Origin: Nigrospora sphaerica
Taxonomy: Eukaryota > Ascomycota > Sordariomycetes > Amphisphaeriales > Apiosporaceae
Assembly: GCA_018287875.1 (NCBI GenBank)
Contig: JAGVVL010000009.1
Span: forward strand, 2,976,001-3,040,000
DNA length: 64,000 nucleotides
Direction of reading: 5' to 3'
The position numbers and the translations under genes are program-made. Each line of letters begins with the position of its first letter. Position 1 is the stretch's first letter. The notes beneath the pieces were generated by a model. It was not told the origin of the DNA. It made no database searches and saw only the letters and a list, made by a program, of their open reading frames with translations. Below are positions 44,203-56,230 of this stretch, one piece after another.

Positions 44203-45776
44203 ATGGACAAGGACAACGCCCAGCTCGAACATCTCGAAGGAGTAGACGATGTGAAGCCTGTCACAGGGGTGGAGGACTACGTTCCTGATACCGAAGAAGA
44301 ACGCAAGCTCGTCCGAAAGATCGACCTGTTCCTCCTGCCGACGATATGGATCATGTACCTGCTGTCCTACATGGACAGAACAAAGTACGTGAGACGGCAG
44401 CCGGATCGCTGACCCGCAAACGAGAGGCTGACCCCTTTGAATAGCATTGGAAACGCCAAGGTGGCCGGCATGGCCGACGATCTCGACCTCGACTCTAACC
44501 GATACTCGATTGCTCTGGTCGTCTTCTTCATCGGCTACGTGGCGTGGGAAATTCCTTCCAAGTGAGTCAGTCCACTCGTTGCCCGAAGGCCACCGAGTCG
44601 AACGGAAATCCCTAACACTCACCGCAGCATGATACTGGCTCGAACCAAGCCATCGCTCTTCCTCCCTGGCATCATGTTTGCCTGGGGTATCGTGACCGTT
44701 GGCATGGGTTTCATCAACTCCTTTGGGGCCCTCGTCGGCATTCGCGCGGTCGTCGGCCTCCTCGAGGCCGGCTTCGCCCCGGGTATCCTCCTCCTCCTCT
44801 CGTCGTGGTATAAGCCGGCGGAGCAGGCCAAGCGGTTCGCCGTTTACATCTCCGCGGCCATCCTGAGCGGTGCGTTCGGAGGCCTGATCGCCGGCGCCAT
44901 CTCGGACAATCTGCACGGTGTTCACGGCCTGGCAGGCTGGCGATGGTTGTTCATTGTCGAGGGGATAGCGACTGTGAGTTCTTGGACCCCCCGCAACTCA
45001 CCACGGTTCGGACCGCTGACACGGGCTGTCCACAGGCCGGCTGGTCCATCATCGCCTCCTTCATCCTCTTCGACTTCCCCGCCAACACCAAGCGGCTCTC
45101 CGAACGGGAACGCGAGCTCGCCATCAGGCGCCTCATGTCTGACGAAGCCCGCAACCGGACCGAGGAGGCTCCCAAGTTGTCACACCTGCAGGCTCTCAAG
45201 ATCAGCCTCTCCACCCCTCGGACATGGCTCTTCGTTGTCGGCTACATGGCCATAGTCGGTTCCTCGACATTGTCGTACTTCTACCCCACGCTCATGCTCG
45301 GCCTGGGATACAACAGCACTGCCGCCCAGTACATGACCATTCCCATCTACGTCGTGGCCTTTGTTTGCACGGCCGTCACTGGATACTTCATGGACCGGCA
45401 TTCGCAGTGGCGCGGTCTGGTCCTGGTGGGCTGGATGGCCGTGGCCATGCTGTGCGCCATCGTCACTTGCGTTGTCTACAGCCTCAAGGCGCGCTACGCG
45501 CTGCTCGTCATCATGGCCAGCGGTCTTTGGGCCAGTAACGGCCTGGCGCTCTCGTATGCCTCGTCCTCCTTTTCCACCATGCCTAACGAGATTCGTGGCA
45601 TTAGCCTGGCCCTCGTCAACGCCCTGGGCAACCTCGCCCAGATCTACGGTGCCTACCTGTTCCCTTCGGACGATAAGCCCAAGTACTTGATGGGCTTTGG
45701 TGTCATCAGCGGTATGTGTTTCACTGGCATCTTGTCCTACGCCGCGCTGCACGTCCTTCTGCGGAAGCGGCACTGA
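44203..45776 (+). CDS. MFS permease, anion:cation symporter family
   Basis: Exons 44203-44384, 44445-44561, 44628-44973 and 45036-45776 (introns 60-66 bp) encode 461 residues. The hydrophilic N-terminus is followed by KIDLFLLPTIWIMYLLSYMDRTNIGNAK, the standard opening of fungal ACS permeases. GLLEAGFAPGILLLLSSWYKPAEQAKR and GLAGWRWLFIVEG are also family signatures. It should sit in the plasma membrane and move a small, often anionic, organic solute with protons. It is the last gene of the putative catabolic cluster and may import its substrate, though most known polyol carriers belong to the sugar-porter family instead. All splice joins keep frame. Confidence 0.9.
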
Positions 45777-46453
45777 GTGTCGACGTCTGAGGGTGGCGTG
45801 TGGGTTTGCCGTGTGCTATTGCTTCAGTCCGCTCTCTTCTGTATCATATCCCTCAGTCATTTCTTATGCAGTCGGACCGTCGAGCCAAACCACCGTATAC
45901 GTATCGTATACTTTGCTGTCTGTGATTCTCTTAACTAGCCTGTAGCCGAGTGACCATGGTCGTGTTCCGGCTGTTCCGGGGGTGGCTAACCCGGCCTCCT
46001 TCGTCGAGCAAAATCGTGAACTCCGCTTGCCCGGCCCTTTCGGAGCCGGAGGCCGCCGCTGCTGGCCCGCAGATATACACCGGTACCGGAAATACCATGT
46101 TCGGCAGCGAACGATTCGAAGCAGCCAACAGTAAAACACTGTGTATAGAGCGCTTCCAGGAATGTAGTAGACAATCACGTGCCGCAGCACTCGGGAAGTG
46201 TGGTATTAAGATCTATGTATTATTACATTGCACCGCAGAGGGTGCACCCAGTCCTCTCTATGTTTCCGGGGACTATTCGTTCAGTGCAAACACCAGGTAG
46301 GCCTCAAACTGCTAACGCCCACGGCCCGCACTCCGAACGGATCCCAGCCCGCAATTTCAAAGCCCTTGTTTTCAAAACCTGTATTCATCGTACACGCTAG
46401 GAGAAAAGCCAAAAGAGATATGGCTTCAGCGTGCCCCGAGGGCGTCTGTCTCT
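45777..46453. other. Convergent 3' region, no gene seen
   Basis: There are 677 bp between the stops of the MFS gene and the Sac1 gene. Nothing beyond presumed 3' UTRs is recognised. Confidence 0.55.
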
Positions 46454-48644
46454 TTACTCGATTCTCTTCTTGCCCTCCTCCGCACTGAGATACTTGGCCG
46501 TACTGAGTCCGCGCTCGTGGGTAGCGACCAAGGGCCCAATCAACTTGTCTTTCCGGATCTTGCCGATAGTCTCCTGGTAGCCTTCGACAGCCCACGGCCT
46601 TGGGTTCAGTTTGGGCCAGTTGACCTGTGGTAACGTTAGCACAAGACGTCACGGACGATGGGGTTGGGCCAGCACGGGGGTTTCCGGGGCCCATGATTCG
46701 ACGACTTACATAGAGCATTCCGTGCTTGAGAACAAAGGCGGCACACCAAGCACCCACCACAGTCCAGAACAGAATGAAGATGCGCATAGGCAGGACTGAA
46801 GCGTCCGCCGGCCGGCGCGTGAAAAGTGCTACGAGAACGAAGAGGACGCTGAATGCGAGAACATAGGGGATACTCTGGATGATGATCGGTCTGCGGTCGG
46901 CAAAGATGAGGGACGACCCAATGTTGTCCTCGGAAGGCTCGTACGCTCCAAGGAAAAGATCAAAAGCGTCTTGACGCGGACCATCCCGGAAGTTGTTGAG
47001 GTAGAAGCGGGTGATGGCGATGTTGAGATCGGCCAGCTTGCCAGCGTTGGTGCGCGTGCCCATGCGCGTAATGTCCGTCTTCATGGCGCCCGTCCCGGCA
47101 TATGCCCGAGAAACTGTGTCGGCATTATCCGCCCACACGTTGCGGAACAGAAAGTAGAAGTCGGCATCTGCCGTCGCAAAGTCCTCTCCAGGCTGAAGCA
47201 AGCCCATGTCGACGAACATGCGATCCAGTGTCCAGCGGGCCAACATGCTTTGGACGACGTTGGTGCGGTCGAGCGAGTCCATGCAGTTGGTGCGCACGAC
47301 GCTGGTCTGGAAGTTGCGCGTTTCCAGGCCCGCATTGGCGGGCATATCGACACCGCGGAAGTACTGCTGCTCCATGAGGGCGTCCTTGAGCCTGTCGACG
47401 AGCAGCATGGCGCGTTGCATCTGCATCCCCCTAGTCTCGTGGTGGTAGTCGAAGTAGATGTAGTGCAAGCGGTCAAACTCCTGTTTCGAGGCGCCGGGCT
47501 CAACTATGTGGAACTCTTCGTCGGTCCGCTTGTCAGCCTGGGTGCTTTGGGTGGGCGATGAGACGAGGGCCTGGACCATCTTCTCGTACGTGTCTTTGAT
47601 GGTCTTCTCCCTGCCCTTTTGGTTGACAAGGTTCACCAGGTAGTTGTCTCCGTAGATGCGGATCTGCTCCTCGAAGTGTTTCTTGGCGGCCGGGAGACCT
47701 GCCTCGATGGCTTTCACCTGGAGCTTGGGAGTATACTTGAGGGCGTTGATCTCGGCCCAGTAGGCCGGAACGCTGCCTCGCGTCTGGACGTACGACAGTA
47801 CCTGCATCTCTTTGCCGTCCGAACCCCCGAGCTTGCCACTTTGCATGTCGGTGCTGCCGGCGAAGCCGCCCATGCCACTGCCGGAATCGTTCAGGATGAC
47901 AACCTGCTCCGTTTCGTTGTAGTTGGCCGCGTGGCCCTCGGCATCAAGGCCGCGCGTGAAGTAGCGGGTGCCCGCGCGGTAACGAGACTTGCGCGTCAGG
48001 AGACCCAAGGTCAGCGGCTGTCCCTTGAGGGTCGTTGGCCGGATCTCCAAAGTACCCCACATGATGGGCAAGATGAAGGGATCGACTGCGGGCTGCGGGC
48101 CGTGTTGCGACCGGCTACCCCCCTTGCGGAACTCCATCAGATCCGTTTGCACAAATTTGTTCCAGAAGAAGCGGTCGTCGGCTCGCATCCACAAGGGTTG
48201 CGACGTGTCGGCCGACGCCTGGCGTTGGAAGCTGTTGGTGAGGTCCAGCGAGTAGGAAAAGTACATGGGACCCGTCATGATGTAGGTCTTGAGTAGGGCA
48301 AGGAACTGGTCCTCGTCGGGGTCCCGGATCTGGCGCTCGCGCATGGGCAGGAACTCGGTGGCTATCACCTTGTAGACCATGTGGCCCTTGAGACGGCCCA
48401 TGGGCTGGGCTTTGGTAATGGCGATGACATATTTGTCCAGCCGCAGGCTGATCATGCCCAGAATGCCGGCGATGCTGGACTGGCGGGTGATGCGCTTGTT
48501 CGGGTAGGCGCTGCCCTCGCTCAAGCGCAGGTCGCCGGTGGGACGGTCCACCACCAGCGCGGGCGCATTGGGCGACGACGGCGAGGTGAAGGTGTACGAG
48601 TCGGGCGCCACCTGGACGTTGATATCGCGGAAAGGGAGACTCAT
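46454..48644 (-). CDS. Sac1 phosphoinositide phosphatase
   Basis: Exons 48644-46710 and 46624-46454 flank an 85-bp intron and encode 701 residues. Sac1 dephosphorylates phosphatidylinositol 4-phosphate at the ER and Golgi. The SAC domain fills most of the protein. The catalytic CX5R loop is RTNCMDSLDRTN with Cys near residue 454, preceded by conserved FDYHHETRGM. Two hydrophobic segments near residues 590-640 (SIPYVLAFSVLFVLVALF; IFILFWTVVGAWCAAFVL) form the C-terminal membrane anchor. The short second exon supplies the lysine-rich cytosolic tail ending EEGKKRIE. Length is slightly above the ~620 residues of yeast Sac1 because of Ser/Gly-rich inserts. Confidence 0.94.
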
Positions 48645-50078
48645 GGCGGGCAGAGGGTAGAGCTGTCGGACGCGGCGGAAGGAACGTCGAGTATCCGTAC
48701 TTCAGGGGGTGTTGGGTTGAGGTGGGTGGAGGGCGCCAGCGAACAGGAGCGGGTTGGAAAGGGAGGTCGTCGCCACGCCGGGGCCGTACGGGATGGATAC
48801 GTGGCTGAGATGAATCGGGGGTCCGATGCGGCGTCTCTCAACACATGCTTTCCGCCGTGATAACCTGTGTTGCTTGTAGTCAGGTTGGCGCAACCGGCTA
48901 ACCTTGGGGGGGGAACAGAGTGGAAGAGTAGGCGAGATTGCTCGGAGCTGGTTCCTACGATTGGCGGGTAGACGAACGAACGGACAGGTGGACGGAAGAC
49001 AAGGAGGCAAACGCGTGGGAGCTTGGCTATCCACGGAGCGGCGAAGCCAGTCTTGTTTCCAGGACGATGCAGGCTGTCTCTATGTTAGGAGGCATATATG
49101 TACAAGTAGTAGCTACGGGTGCTCTCTCTCCCTAAGCAGATTTCCATCCATATTACCTCTCCCCTGGACGAGACCCAGGATGACATGGACCCTGGAAATG
49201 ATGGATCTCAGAAGTAGGAGGTACCTCCTCTAACGGCCCCGACGAGTCGACCACCTAAGCTTGTGACGCACTCCATCAGCCGCCCGCTTCGGGGAGGGGC
49301 CTGGGGTGCCTGGGCCTCCAGCGCGCGCTTCCCTGTCTTGCCTCTCGGCCTGTCTGCCTGCCAGCTGAGGGGGGGGGGGGGTCAGTGTGGCTGAGTGCAA
49401 CTGATGAGTCCCCCGTCACAAATCGTAATGAGAGGGCTGCTCAGGTATGGACGGATGGATAGGATCCCATCCCGTGCCGTCGCATGTGAGGTGGCAGTGG
49501 CACCTCCGTCTCTACATCCCATAGTACCTACTTACCTATCTGTTAAGAGGCCCATGGCTTTGGGGGCCGCCGGGGGCCCTTGGACGCCTGAGCCCAGCTT
49601 GAAAGCGACGAGCTACATTGCTTTCGTACTAGAAGCAGGTCTAGATGCCATCTCCGTCCCATTAATACTATACCTAAAGTACGATCTGTGCCAGAGCGGT
49701 ACTTGGGCCTACGTCGCCCGTCTGCTGTCGGTGTCGGTACCCGTAGCTGCTTCCGCCTGGGAGAGAGGTGGGGCTGAGCCACGCCAGATCAACCAATCCT
49801 GGATAGCGCAGAAGTTCAACAAGGCATCACATTACCGGCCGCCCCAAGACAAACAGCCATCATCATCCATCATCTACAGCGATTCTCTCCTATCGGCCAT
49901 CAACTCGCCACGCACGCCGTCCACTGCCGCGCTCCCTTCTGCGAACCTCGCCCATCCGCGCCCCCGTAAACGTCTCCGGTCCCGACCCCCTGGCGACGCT
50001 GCTTGCATCGCCCGTTCCGCCCGCTTTCGAACGACCATTGTAACCCAACCGTCGGGCCATCCTCCCACTGCATTCACC
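48645..50078. promoter_or_regulatory. Divergent promoter region (Sac1 / Rab5)
   Basis: The region is 1.4 kb between head-to-head housekeeping genes. A G13 tract lies at 49369-49381, and AGTACCTACTTACCTAT near 49523 is another TAGGTA-type site. A pyrimidine- and CATC-rich leader precedes the Rab5 ATG. A 268-codon ORF across 49395-50201 reads through Rab5 exon 1 in another frame and looks random. Confidence 0.5.
49369..49381. repeat. G13 homopolymer
   Basis: This is one of six long G/C runs in noncoding DNA of this window. The others are G10 at 12673-12682, G10 at 18621-18630, C13 at 19004-19016, G10 at 40096-40105 and G10 at 52341-52350. None lies in a predicted exon. Confidence 0.9.
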
Positions 50079-50948
50079 ATGGCCACCCGGGGCGGTCCTG
50101 CAGGTGCGCGCGGCATGAACACCCGCTTCGCGCAGTTCAAGCTGGTTCTGCTGGGTATGTCCAACTCATCCGAGCCCGTGGGCCGGCGCGAACGATGCTA
50201 ATACGATTATTTGCAGGCGAGTCGGCAGTCGGAAAGGTATTATTGTCACGGCCTGGCGGCGGCGCCAGCCTGCCCGTGGTGCGCATCGCATGCTGACCCA
50301 TCCGCCCAGAGCTCCATCGTTTTGCGCTTCGTCAAAGACCAGTTCGACTCGTACCGAGAATCCACCATCGGCGCCGCCTTCCTTACACAGACCATCTCCC
50401 TCGATGAGAACACCACCGTGAAGTTTGAAATCTGGGACACAGCTGGCCAGGAGCGCTACAAGTCTCTGGCGCCCATGTACTACCGTAATGCGAACTGCGC
50501 TGTCGTCGTCTACGACATCACCCAATCTGTGCGTTTCTCGCTTTCCCTCCGACGGCGCGCGAAGGCCGCTTCTTGCTGACCTAGGGATACGTCATAGGCC
50601 TCGCTGGACAAGGCCAAGTCGTGGGTGAAGGAGCTCCAGCGACAAGCCAACGAGAACATCATCATCGCCCTTGCCGGCAACAAACTGGATCTCGTGACTG
50701 AGCAGCCGGATAAGAGAGCCGTGAGCACAGCCGACGCCGAAGCGTACGCCAAAGAAGCGGGTCTTTTGTTCTTCGAGACGTCGGCCAAGACGGCCGAGAA
50801 TGTTCGTGAACTCTTCACAGCCATCGCCCAGAAACTGCCACTGGACCAGGCTGGCCCCCGGCACTCCCGACCAGGACAACGGGCCGGCGTAAGTCTAGGA
50901 CCTACCGAGAATGCCAACACGCAGTCCGGAGGTCCTTGCGCATGCTAG
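50079..50948 (+). CDS. Rab5-family small GTPase (Ypt5/Vps21 type)
   Basis: Exons 50079-50154, 50217-50236 (20 bp), 50310-50528 and 50598-50948 encode 221 residues. The protein controls fusion of early endosomes. GTP-binding motifs are complete: GESAVGKSS, effector [27 protein letters not shown] and ETSAK. The C-terminus ends Cys-Ala-Cys, the double geranylgeranylation signal. The 12 residues before FKLVLLG are typical of Rab5 proteins. The 20-bp second exon is a microexon carrying most of the P-loop; intron position within the P-loop is common in fungal Rab genes. Confidence 0.95.
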
Positions 50949-53900
50949 AGGGTGATGGGAATGAAACACCGCTTTCGAGAAGGCCTCTAGAGTGTATTCT
51001 CGAACAGAGAATGAGAATGACGACGACATAAGCTTTTTAATACATCGGGAGGACAGTTTATTGACGGGAGGGCCAGGACGAGTAGGCGACCGCTTTGATA
51101 TCCACGCAGTGTTCCTTACGAATATACCGGAATGACCAGTTTTGATTGCTTCGGCGAAAGCGCGAGCGAGAGCCTGGCTGCGTGTTATAACAGTACTATC
51201 CATTTCCATACATACACGTCGTCTGTACTTTGAGCAGGGTAGACGTCTTCCCCCGTCTGAGGGTATCAGTGGGTAAGTACCTACCTCGTAGCCGGGTTTG
51301 TTCGCGGAAGACAGAAAGGACTGGCCGCTGCCGTTTCTGGTTTCAGCAGCATAAGAGGCAAGTGGGGAGTGTATTATCCGTTCAATATGTATCTAACGTC
51401 CACTAGATCCATGTCGTGGATAGCTGTGGTTATGCGGCACGATTAGCCCACGTCAAGTAAATACCCAAGGTTGGGCCTTGGCTACTTCCGCGTGTGGAAT
51501 AGAGATATTTACCCGAAACTTTGATAGGCACCTTCGGGGACTGCCGCACAAGGGCCCCGTCTTCCGGAACCGTTGGTCATTTACCTTCCTCCGTTGAACG
51601 TATGCTAGGGCCGAGGCTCTAGACATGACGTCTTTTACCTACTCATGCATATCTGGGTTTATCGTCGGGAAGAGCTCAGCTGAAACCTCAAAACCAGCCT
51701 TGTCGCTAGATAAGCCCGTCGGAGGGTAAGAGGAGCGTGTGCAAGGGTATAGGTAGCCATGGTATGTGCTTAGACAATCATACATAAGTCATCACAGTAG
51801 GGAGGTCACAGTGGTGTCGTTTTAGTGAGAAGACGGGTTCATACTTAACCTTACAATGCGGGCCTTCAAAGGATTTAATATTAAAGGTATAGTTACGGCG
51901 CGTAGCGCGTGGCAGCAGCAGATATACCCCTTGGTAGATAGCAGGCTCCCACCTTCTGGATTCCGGTCCTTCTGCTCGGGACGGACGGTGCAGTCTGCTG
52001 GGGTATGCTCCCACCTGTCATGAAACGTATCAATACGGTGCGTAATTGGATATAGGAAGGTAAGGCCGTGCAAACGAGTGCTTTCCTTCTCGAAGTACTT
52101 TGGGGCTATGCCATTCTCATACCAGTCCATGAAACCTTTACTTCCGCAGCATTCTCCAGGTAAAGCGCCGGGCTGTGGCCGAAGCAAGGAGACATCACCC
52201 ATTTGATACCAGGACAGTGATAAAAACAGAGATCAAGACACCAGGTAATCCTGCTCTCCGACCCGCCACCGTGCCTGAAGTGTCCAAGGGTAGCGGGGCG
52301 GGGTTTGTGCGCGTCGCCGGCAACTGATAGAAGGTGCGTTGGGGGGGGGGAGGGCATCTTGACTTGCATATCAGGTAACGATGATGCTGGCGAAGAGGGC
52401 CACGATACGTCACGGGTTAGGATGCATACCTTGTACAGTGTGTGTGACTCCTAATGTTGGCGTGGCGGCTACCGCCTTCGCGGCTCCCGTTTCGCAATAA
52501 GTGTGGAAGATCTCAACGGCCGACGTTGCCCAAGGCTCCGCGTTCTCGGAGCATTCAGCCACAACTTCTGTACTGATGACCTAAGCGAAATGGGGCGAGC
52601 TCGAAGAGCAAAAGCAACTGTAGGTGGTGGTTTTCTGATGGTCGCCACATCCACGCTCCATCCCACGCACCACCTTGCTCAGCACTTGCTCAGCACCTGT
52701 ACGCCCCAGTTAGCAAGGAGGCTTCTCCAACGAGCTGCGTCCCATCGGCTCACACGTGCCAGAAACAAACGTACAGGCTGCGAGGCTGAAGTACTCAGGC
52801 ACTTTATCAATAAAGATTTTCTGTGCTGAAGCGTGAGATACCGCAAGGACCCGGACCCAGGCCACCCTGAAACTTGAGTAGACTTCGTTGAGAAGGTAAT
52901 GGTCCTGCAAACTGTACGGGAGGAATACTGGTTTTTGAGAGCTGGTGGCGAGACAGTGGCCGGGCTGCGGATTCTATATGCTTGGGCCCATAATCTTTCA
53001 CCGGCTGCCCGTTACCTAGTGCCGGCCACCTACCCCTCGTTGGCACAATCGGGGGGGCGTATCTTTCTCTTGTGTAATTTCCTTGCCGACAGGCTGCGAA
53101 TTCTCGCCCTAGTCGACAGGCGGGCACAGTGGTTGCAGTATCCAACAGTGGCTGCCCATTAGGCGCTTTATGTCCTGGACCACCAGCCTAGGCGGCTTCG
53201 ATAAGATCCTGCCACCCACCTACCTCCCACACCGGTCAAGTCGGGGGCTGCCCACCAAGTCGTAGTGTCTGGCAAGCCTGGCCCTTCTGGCCTCTCTGGC
53301 TGCGCTGTGCAGCCTTGCCCTGCTCGAGCGATTCGTCAAGTTATAGCATAAGGCGTCCCGCATGTCGCATATTGATTGTGCCTACACCCGACGGGGGAGA
53401 TGACCCATGCCTTTGCATGTACATATCTCCATCCATGCCGTTCGGGGAGGTTCAGCTGTCAATGCTCATTTTCGAGGGTTGACGGCAGCGACTGAGATTC
53501 TCTACCGAAGTCCCCTCTAAAAGTTCCAGCGGTTGGTTCGTGGCACCCCTGCTGGCTAACGTAGTATGCCAGCTTGCATGGAGTCACGTCTGCCAGCTGG
53601 TGTTTGCCCTGCAAAAGAGGGAGTCAGCAGAAAATCGCAATGGAGGCAGGTCTGCTGCAGCGAAAGGCAAGCCCGCGCAAGCTTGGGAAGCGCGTGGCGA
53701 TGGATGAGGTCAATATTAGTGTCGAAAAGAGGGTTGGCGATGGCTAGGTTGGTGTTGCAGCTAAGGAGACTGGAGGAGAGGAGACTGGAGGAGAGGAGAC
53801 TGGAGGAGAGGAGACTGGAGGAGAGGAGACTGGAGGAGAGGAGACTGGAGGGGAGGAGACTGGAGGGGAGGAGACTGGAGAGGTGATCTTACGTTGCCTG

Positions 53901-54440
53901 CGTTAGGTAGGCTGGTTCCTGCTGTTTTATTTTGGTGTAGCTGGCAGCTGGCAACCATCCACAGGAACCTTCGGAGGGGACCTCCGTGCCGATTTATACA
54001 AACCGACGGGGGTAGTATGTACGGCTTGTGTGACAACAATCTATACCTTGCGTGGTAACGGGCAGAGCATACCTAGGCAGGCCTACGCGCCGGGTCCTCG
54101 TGAGAATTAACGGCTCGGTGGTTATAATATCAAGGGATCTCCGCAAGCCTTTTGCAGCTTTCTGTTCTATCCAAACATCTCATCATGACCCAAGCAAACC
54201 AGGCAGTGCCGGCCAAACTGGCCCAGCAACCGCCGGCCGACACATCAACAGGGCACATCATGAAGGCTATGCTCTTCTGCTTAATCATCATCATTGTTAC
54301 TATCTTTTCCTGTGCTTCTAAACCCGTTCATTCCCCGGTGTAATTTCTATCACCCATCGTTGGCTGTCTTCTTCTTTACGTCTGGGCATATGCATTTGCT
54401 GTTTGATACCAACACTTCGCAACGCCAACTTGAGTTGTAG
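50949..54440. other. Gene-poor region with minisatellite
   Basis: There are about 3.5 kb with no recognised gene, somewhat AT-richer than the rest. It contains a G10 tract (52341-52350), TAGGTA-type motifs near 51273 and 54068, and a 15-bp tandem repeat at 53765-53885. A minus-strand ORF at 51822-52202 (126 codons) has a moderately protein-like composition but no partner exons or recognised motif. An ORF from the ATG at 54185 carries a hydrophobic Ile-rich segment and could be the first exon of the next gene. Confidence 0.5.
53765..53885. repeat. 15-bp minisatellite, about eight copies
   Basis: The unit GAGACTGGAGGAGAG repeats about eight times, the last copies carrying one A-to-G change (GGAGGGGAG). 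The unit is a multiple of three, so it reads as a five-residue repeat in the 106-codon ORF at 53566-53886. That ORF has no other gene-like feature. Confidence 0.9.
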
Positions 54441-55449
54441 GCTGCTTACTTGCACCTTTGTATGCATCTGATTACCGACTCTTTATCTATGTCGTTGGCT
54501 TCCGGGTCTGGAAAGAACTACCACCCTATTGGAGCAGGATTTCGTTGTACGTACCCGTCACGTCGTTTTTTTCACCCCCTGAAACTCATTCTTTCCTAGG
54601 AACGTGCTCTCTACCCGTCTGTTGCGGGCTTGCAGGACCTGAATTGGTAATTTCAAGCGCAGCTAGGTTCTCTTTGAAGAAGCCAAAATGCTGCATTGGA
54701 TGGCTCTCCGATAACCTCCCCCTCTGCAAGGATGCAGACATCGGCGAGCCTTGCGATTGTTCAAGCAAATGGAATGTTCCTGTGGAAAGATTCGACTGGG
54801 GAAATAACACTTGCAATGTACTCCAATTAACGATAGGAGAGGATAGTGTTTCCCTGAAGCCTATGACACAATTAGTATCTCAGGTTTTCTTCACATGTGA
54901 GTTACCGCCGCATTTCCCTTACTTATCAGGGATTTGAATGCCAAACTCTTAGTGTGGTGGTTGACGCCCAGGCCGCTCTCCGAGATTCCAGTATTCAGCT
55001 TGACCCTAGTCTATGGCTGGCAATTTGGGATCACCATCTGAATCTCACTGGCGCCCTCGAACGTGACCTGACGCGTCTTGAACTTATCAACGCGAACACT
55101 ATCACCTCTGTTAATCTGCAGCTTACTTGGGAACAGCTTCAAATCGATGGTCCATTCTATTACGACTACGGTCTGTCCAGCTCAACTGTTCCCAGTCGCA
55201 GTTTAAACTGTGAGACCTCTGACAGCAACAGAGGCCTTTGTCACATAACGTTGTTCATCCAATTTCCCACATTTGCCCGATCAATTATTACGGTAGAACA
55301 CGAGACGGGCTGGCAGGTATAGGCTATCCACTCTCCTTTCCAAATCAAAGGACTGGCAGGTGACGCAGGATGTTGTTTCTGAAGCTGGCGCATGGATTAG
55401 TTGGGCTCAGATGCTAAGCTGGGCACTGTCTCTCCAAGCTTTTGGGTAG
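54441..55449 (+). CDS. Uncharacterised cysteine-rich protein, probably membrane-associated (5' end uncertain)
   Basis: I do not recognise the family. A consistent reading uses exons 54441-54874, 54930-55316 and 55360-55449, with introns of 55 bp (gtatct..tatcag) and 43 bp (gtatag..tggcag); at least 302 residues. The N-terminal part contains YVVGFRVWKELPPYW, then a cysteine cluster (TCSLPVCC; PKCCIGWLSDNLPLCKDAD; GEPCDCSSKW). Later come DPSLWLAIWDHHLNLTGAL and FTLFIQFPTF-like segments (ITLFIQFPTFARSIITVEH), and the C-terminus AQMLSWALSLQAFG is hydrophobic. The disulfide-like Cys density suggests an extracellular domain. An exon beginning at ATG 54185 with an Ile-rich membrane segment may precede it, but I could not find a join that keeps frame. 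The region is AT-richer than neighbouring genes. Confidence 0.5.
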
Positions 55450-56230
55450 ACCTTGAATCTACTGTCATCCAAACTCAAGGGTATCATAACAGACTAATAG
55501 GATAATCTGGTCTGGAGGTATAAGTGACAGCCGGTAGGCAGGGCAGGCGCTGGCCCCATGCGCTGCCACGTGACCTAGGTGCGTAGTCCGTATACACTGA
55601 GTAGACAGTCTCTCCTGCCCTCCGCTAAAGGCGAGAGCTCCTCACCGCAAATCACACTTGGTTGGCAGACCCATTGTAACCTGGTCTCATTCCTGGTCTC
55701 CGATTCGTGACAGCATGGGTCACCACTCAAACTCGTTTCAGACAATGGATTCTTATGGTTCCTGAACTATATCGGTCTTCAATCGTGTTTTTCGTTCAGT
55801 GTTGTTCTTGAAATTGTCCTTCTCGCAGGCCAAACCGTGGTGCTGGGTCTAACGGTGTCTCGCCGCGGTCCCATTGATGATGCTCAATATGTCTTATAGA
55901 ATTTCAATGACATGTATTCATGCCCTCCTTGTATGATCCAAAGACACCTGAAAGGCCGAGTCGTAACCGCTATGTATCATTCATGGCAGTCGGGGGGGTG
56001 TTGAGGCAGTTCCAAGAAAGCGAGGGGGGAGACTGGGTGATGAGGTAAGTATCCATTTGCTGGGCGGGCGGACCCACCTTGACGGCACGCAAAAAGCTAT
56101 CCGTCCAGCGGGCATGGATTCAACCGACCCGAGCTTTTCCTCATCACGACCTCGGGAACCAACTACACCTGACCCGTCCCGACGCCCAACACAACGTCAC
56201 CCGCACCCTTGACGGCCTCTCCATGCTCTC
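55450..56230. other. Intergenic region, no gene seen
   Basis: This is upstream of the Mic60 gene. It is AT-rich at the left and GC-rich close to the Mic60 start. No coding region is recognised. Confidence 0.55.

Noticed and set aside
49395..50201. 268-codon ORF upstream of and overlapping the Rab5 first exon.
   Set aside because: It has no recognisable content and is out of frame with the clear Rab5 coding exons.
51822..52202. 126-codon minus-strand ORF with fairly protein-like composition.
   Set aside because: No motif, partner exon or promoter feature was found; it is kept only as a note under the gene-poor region.
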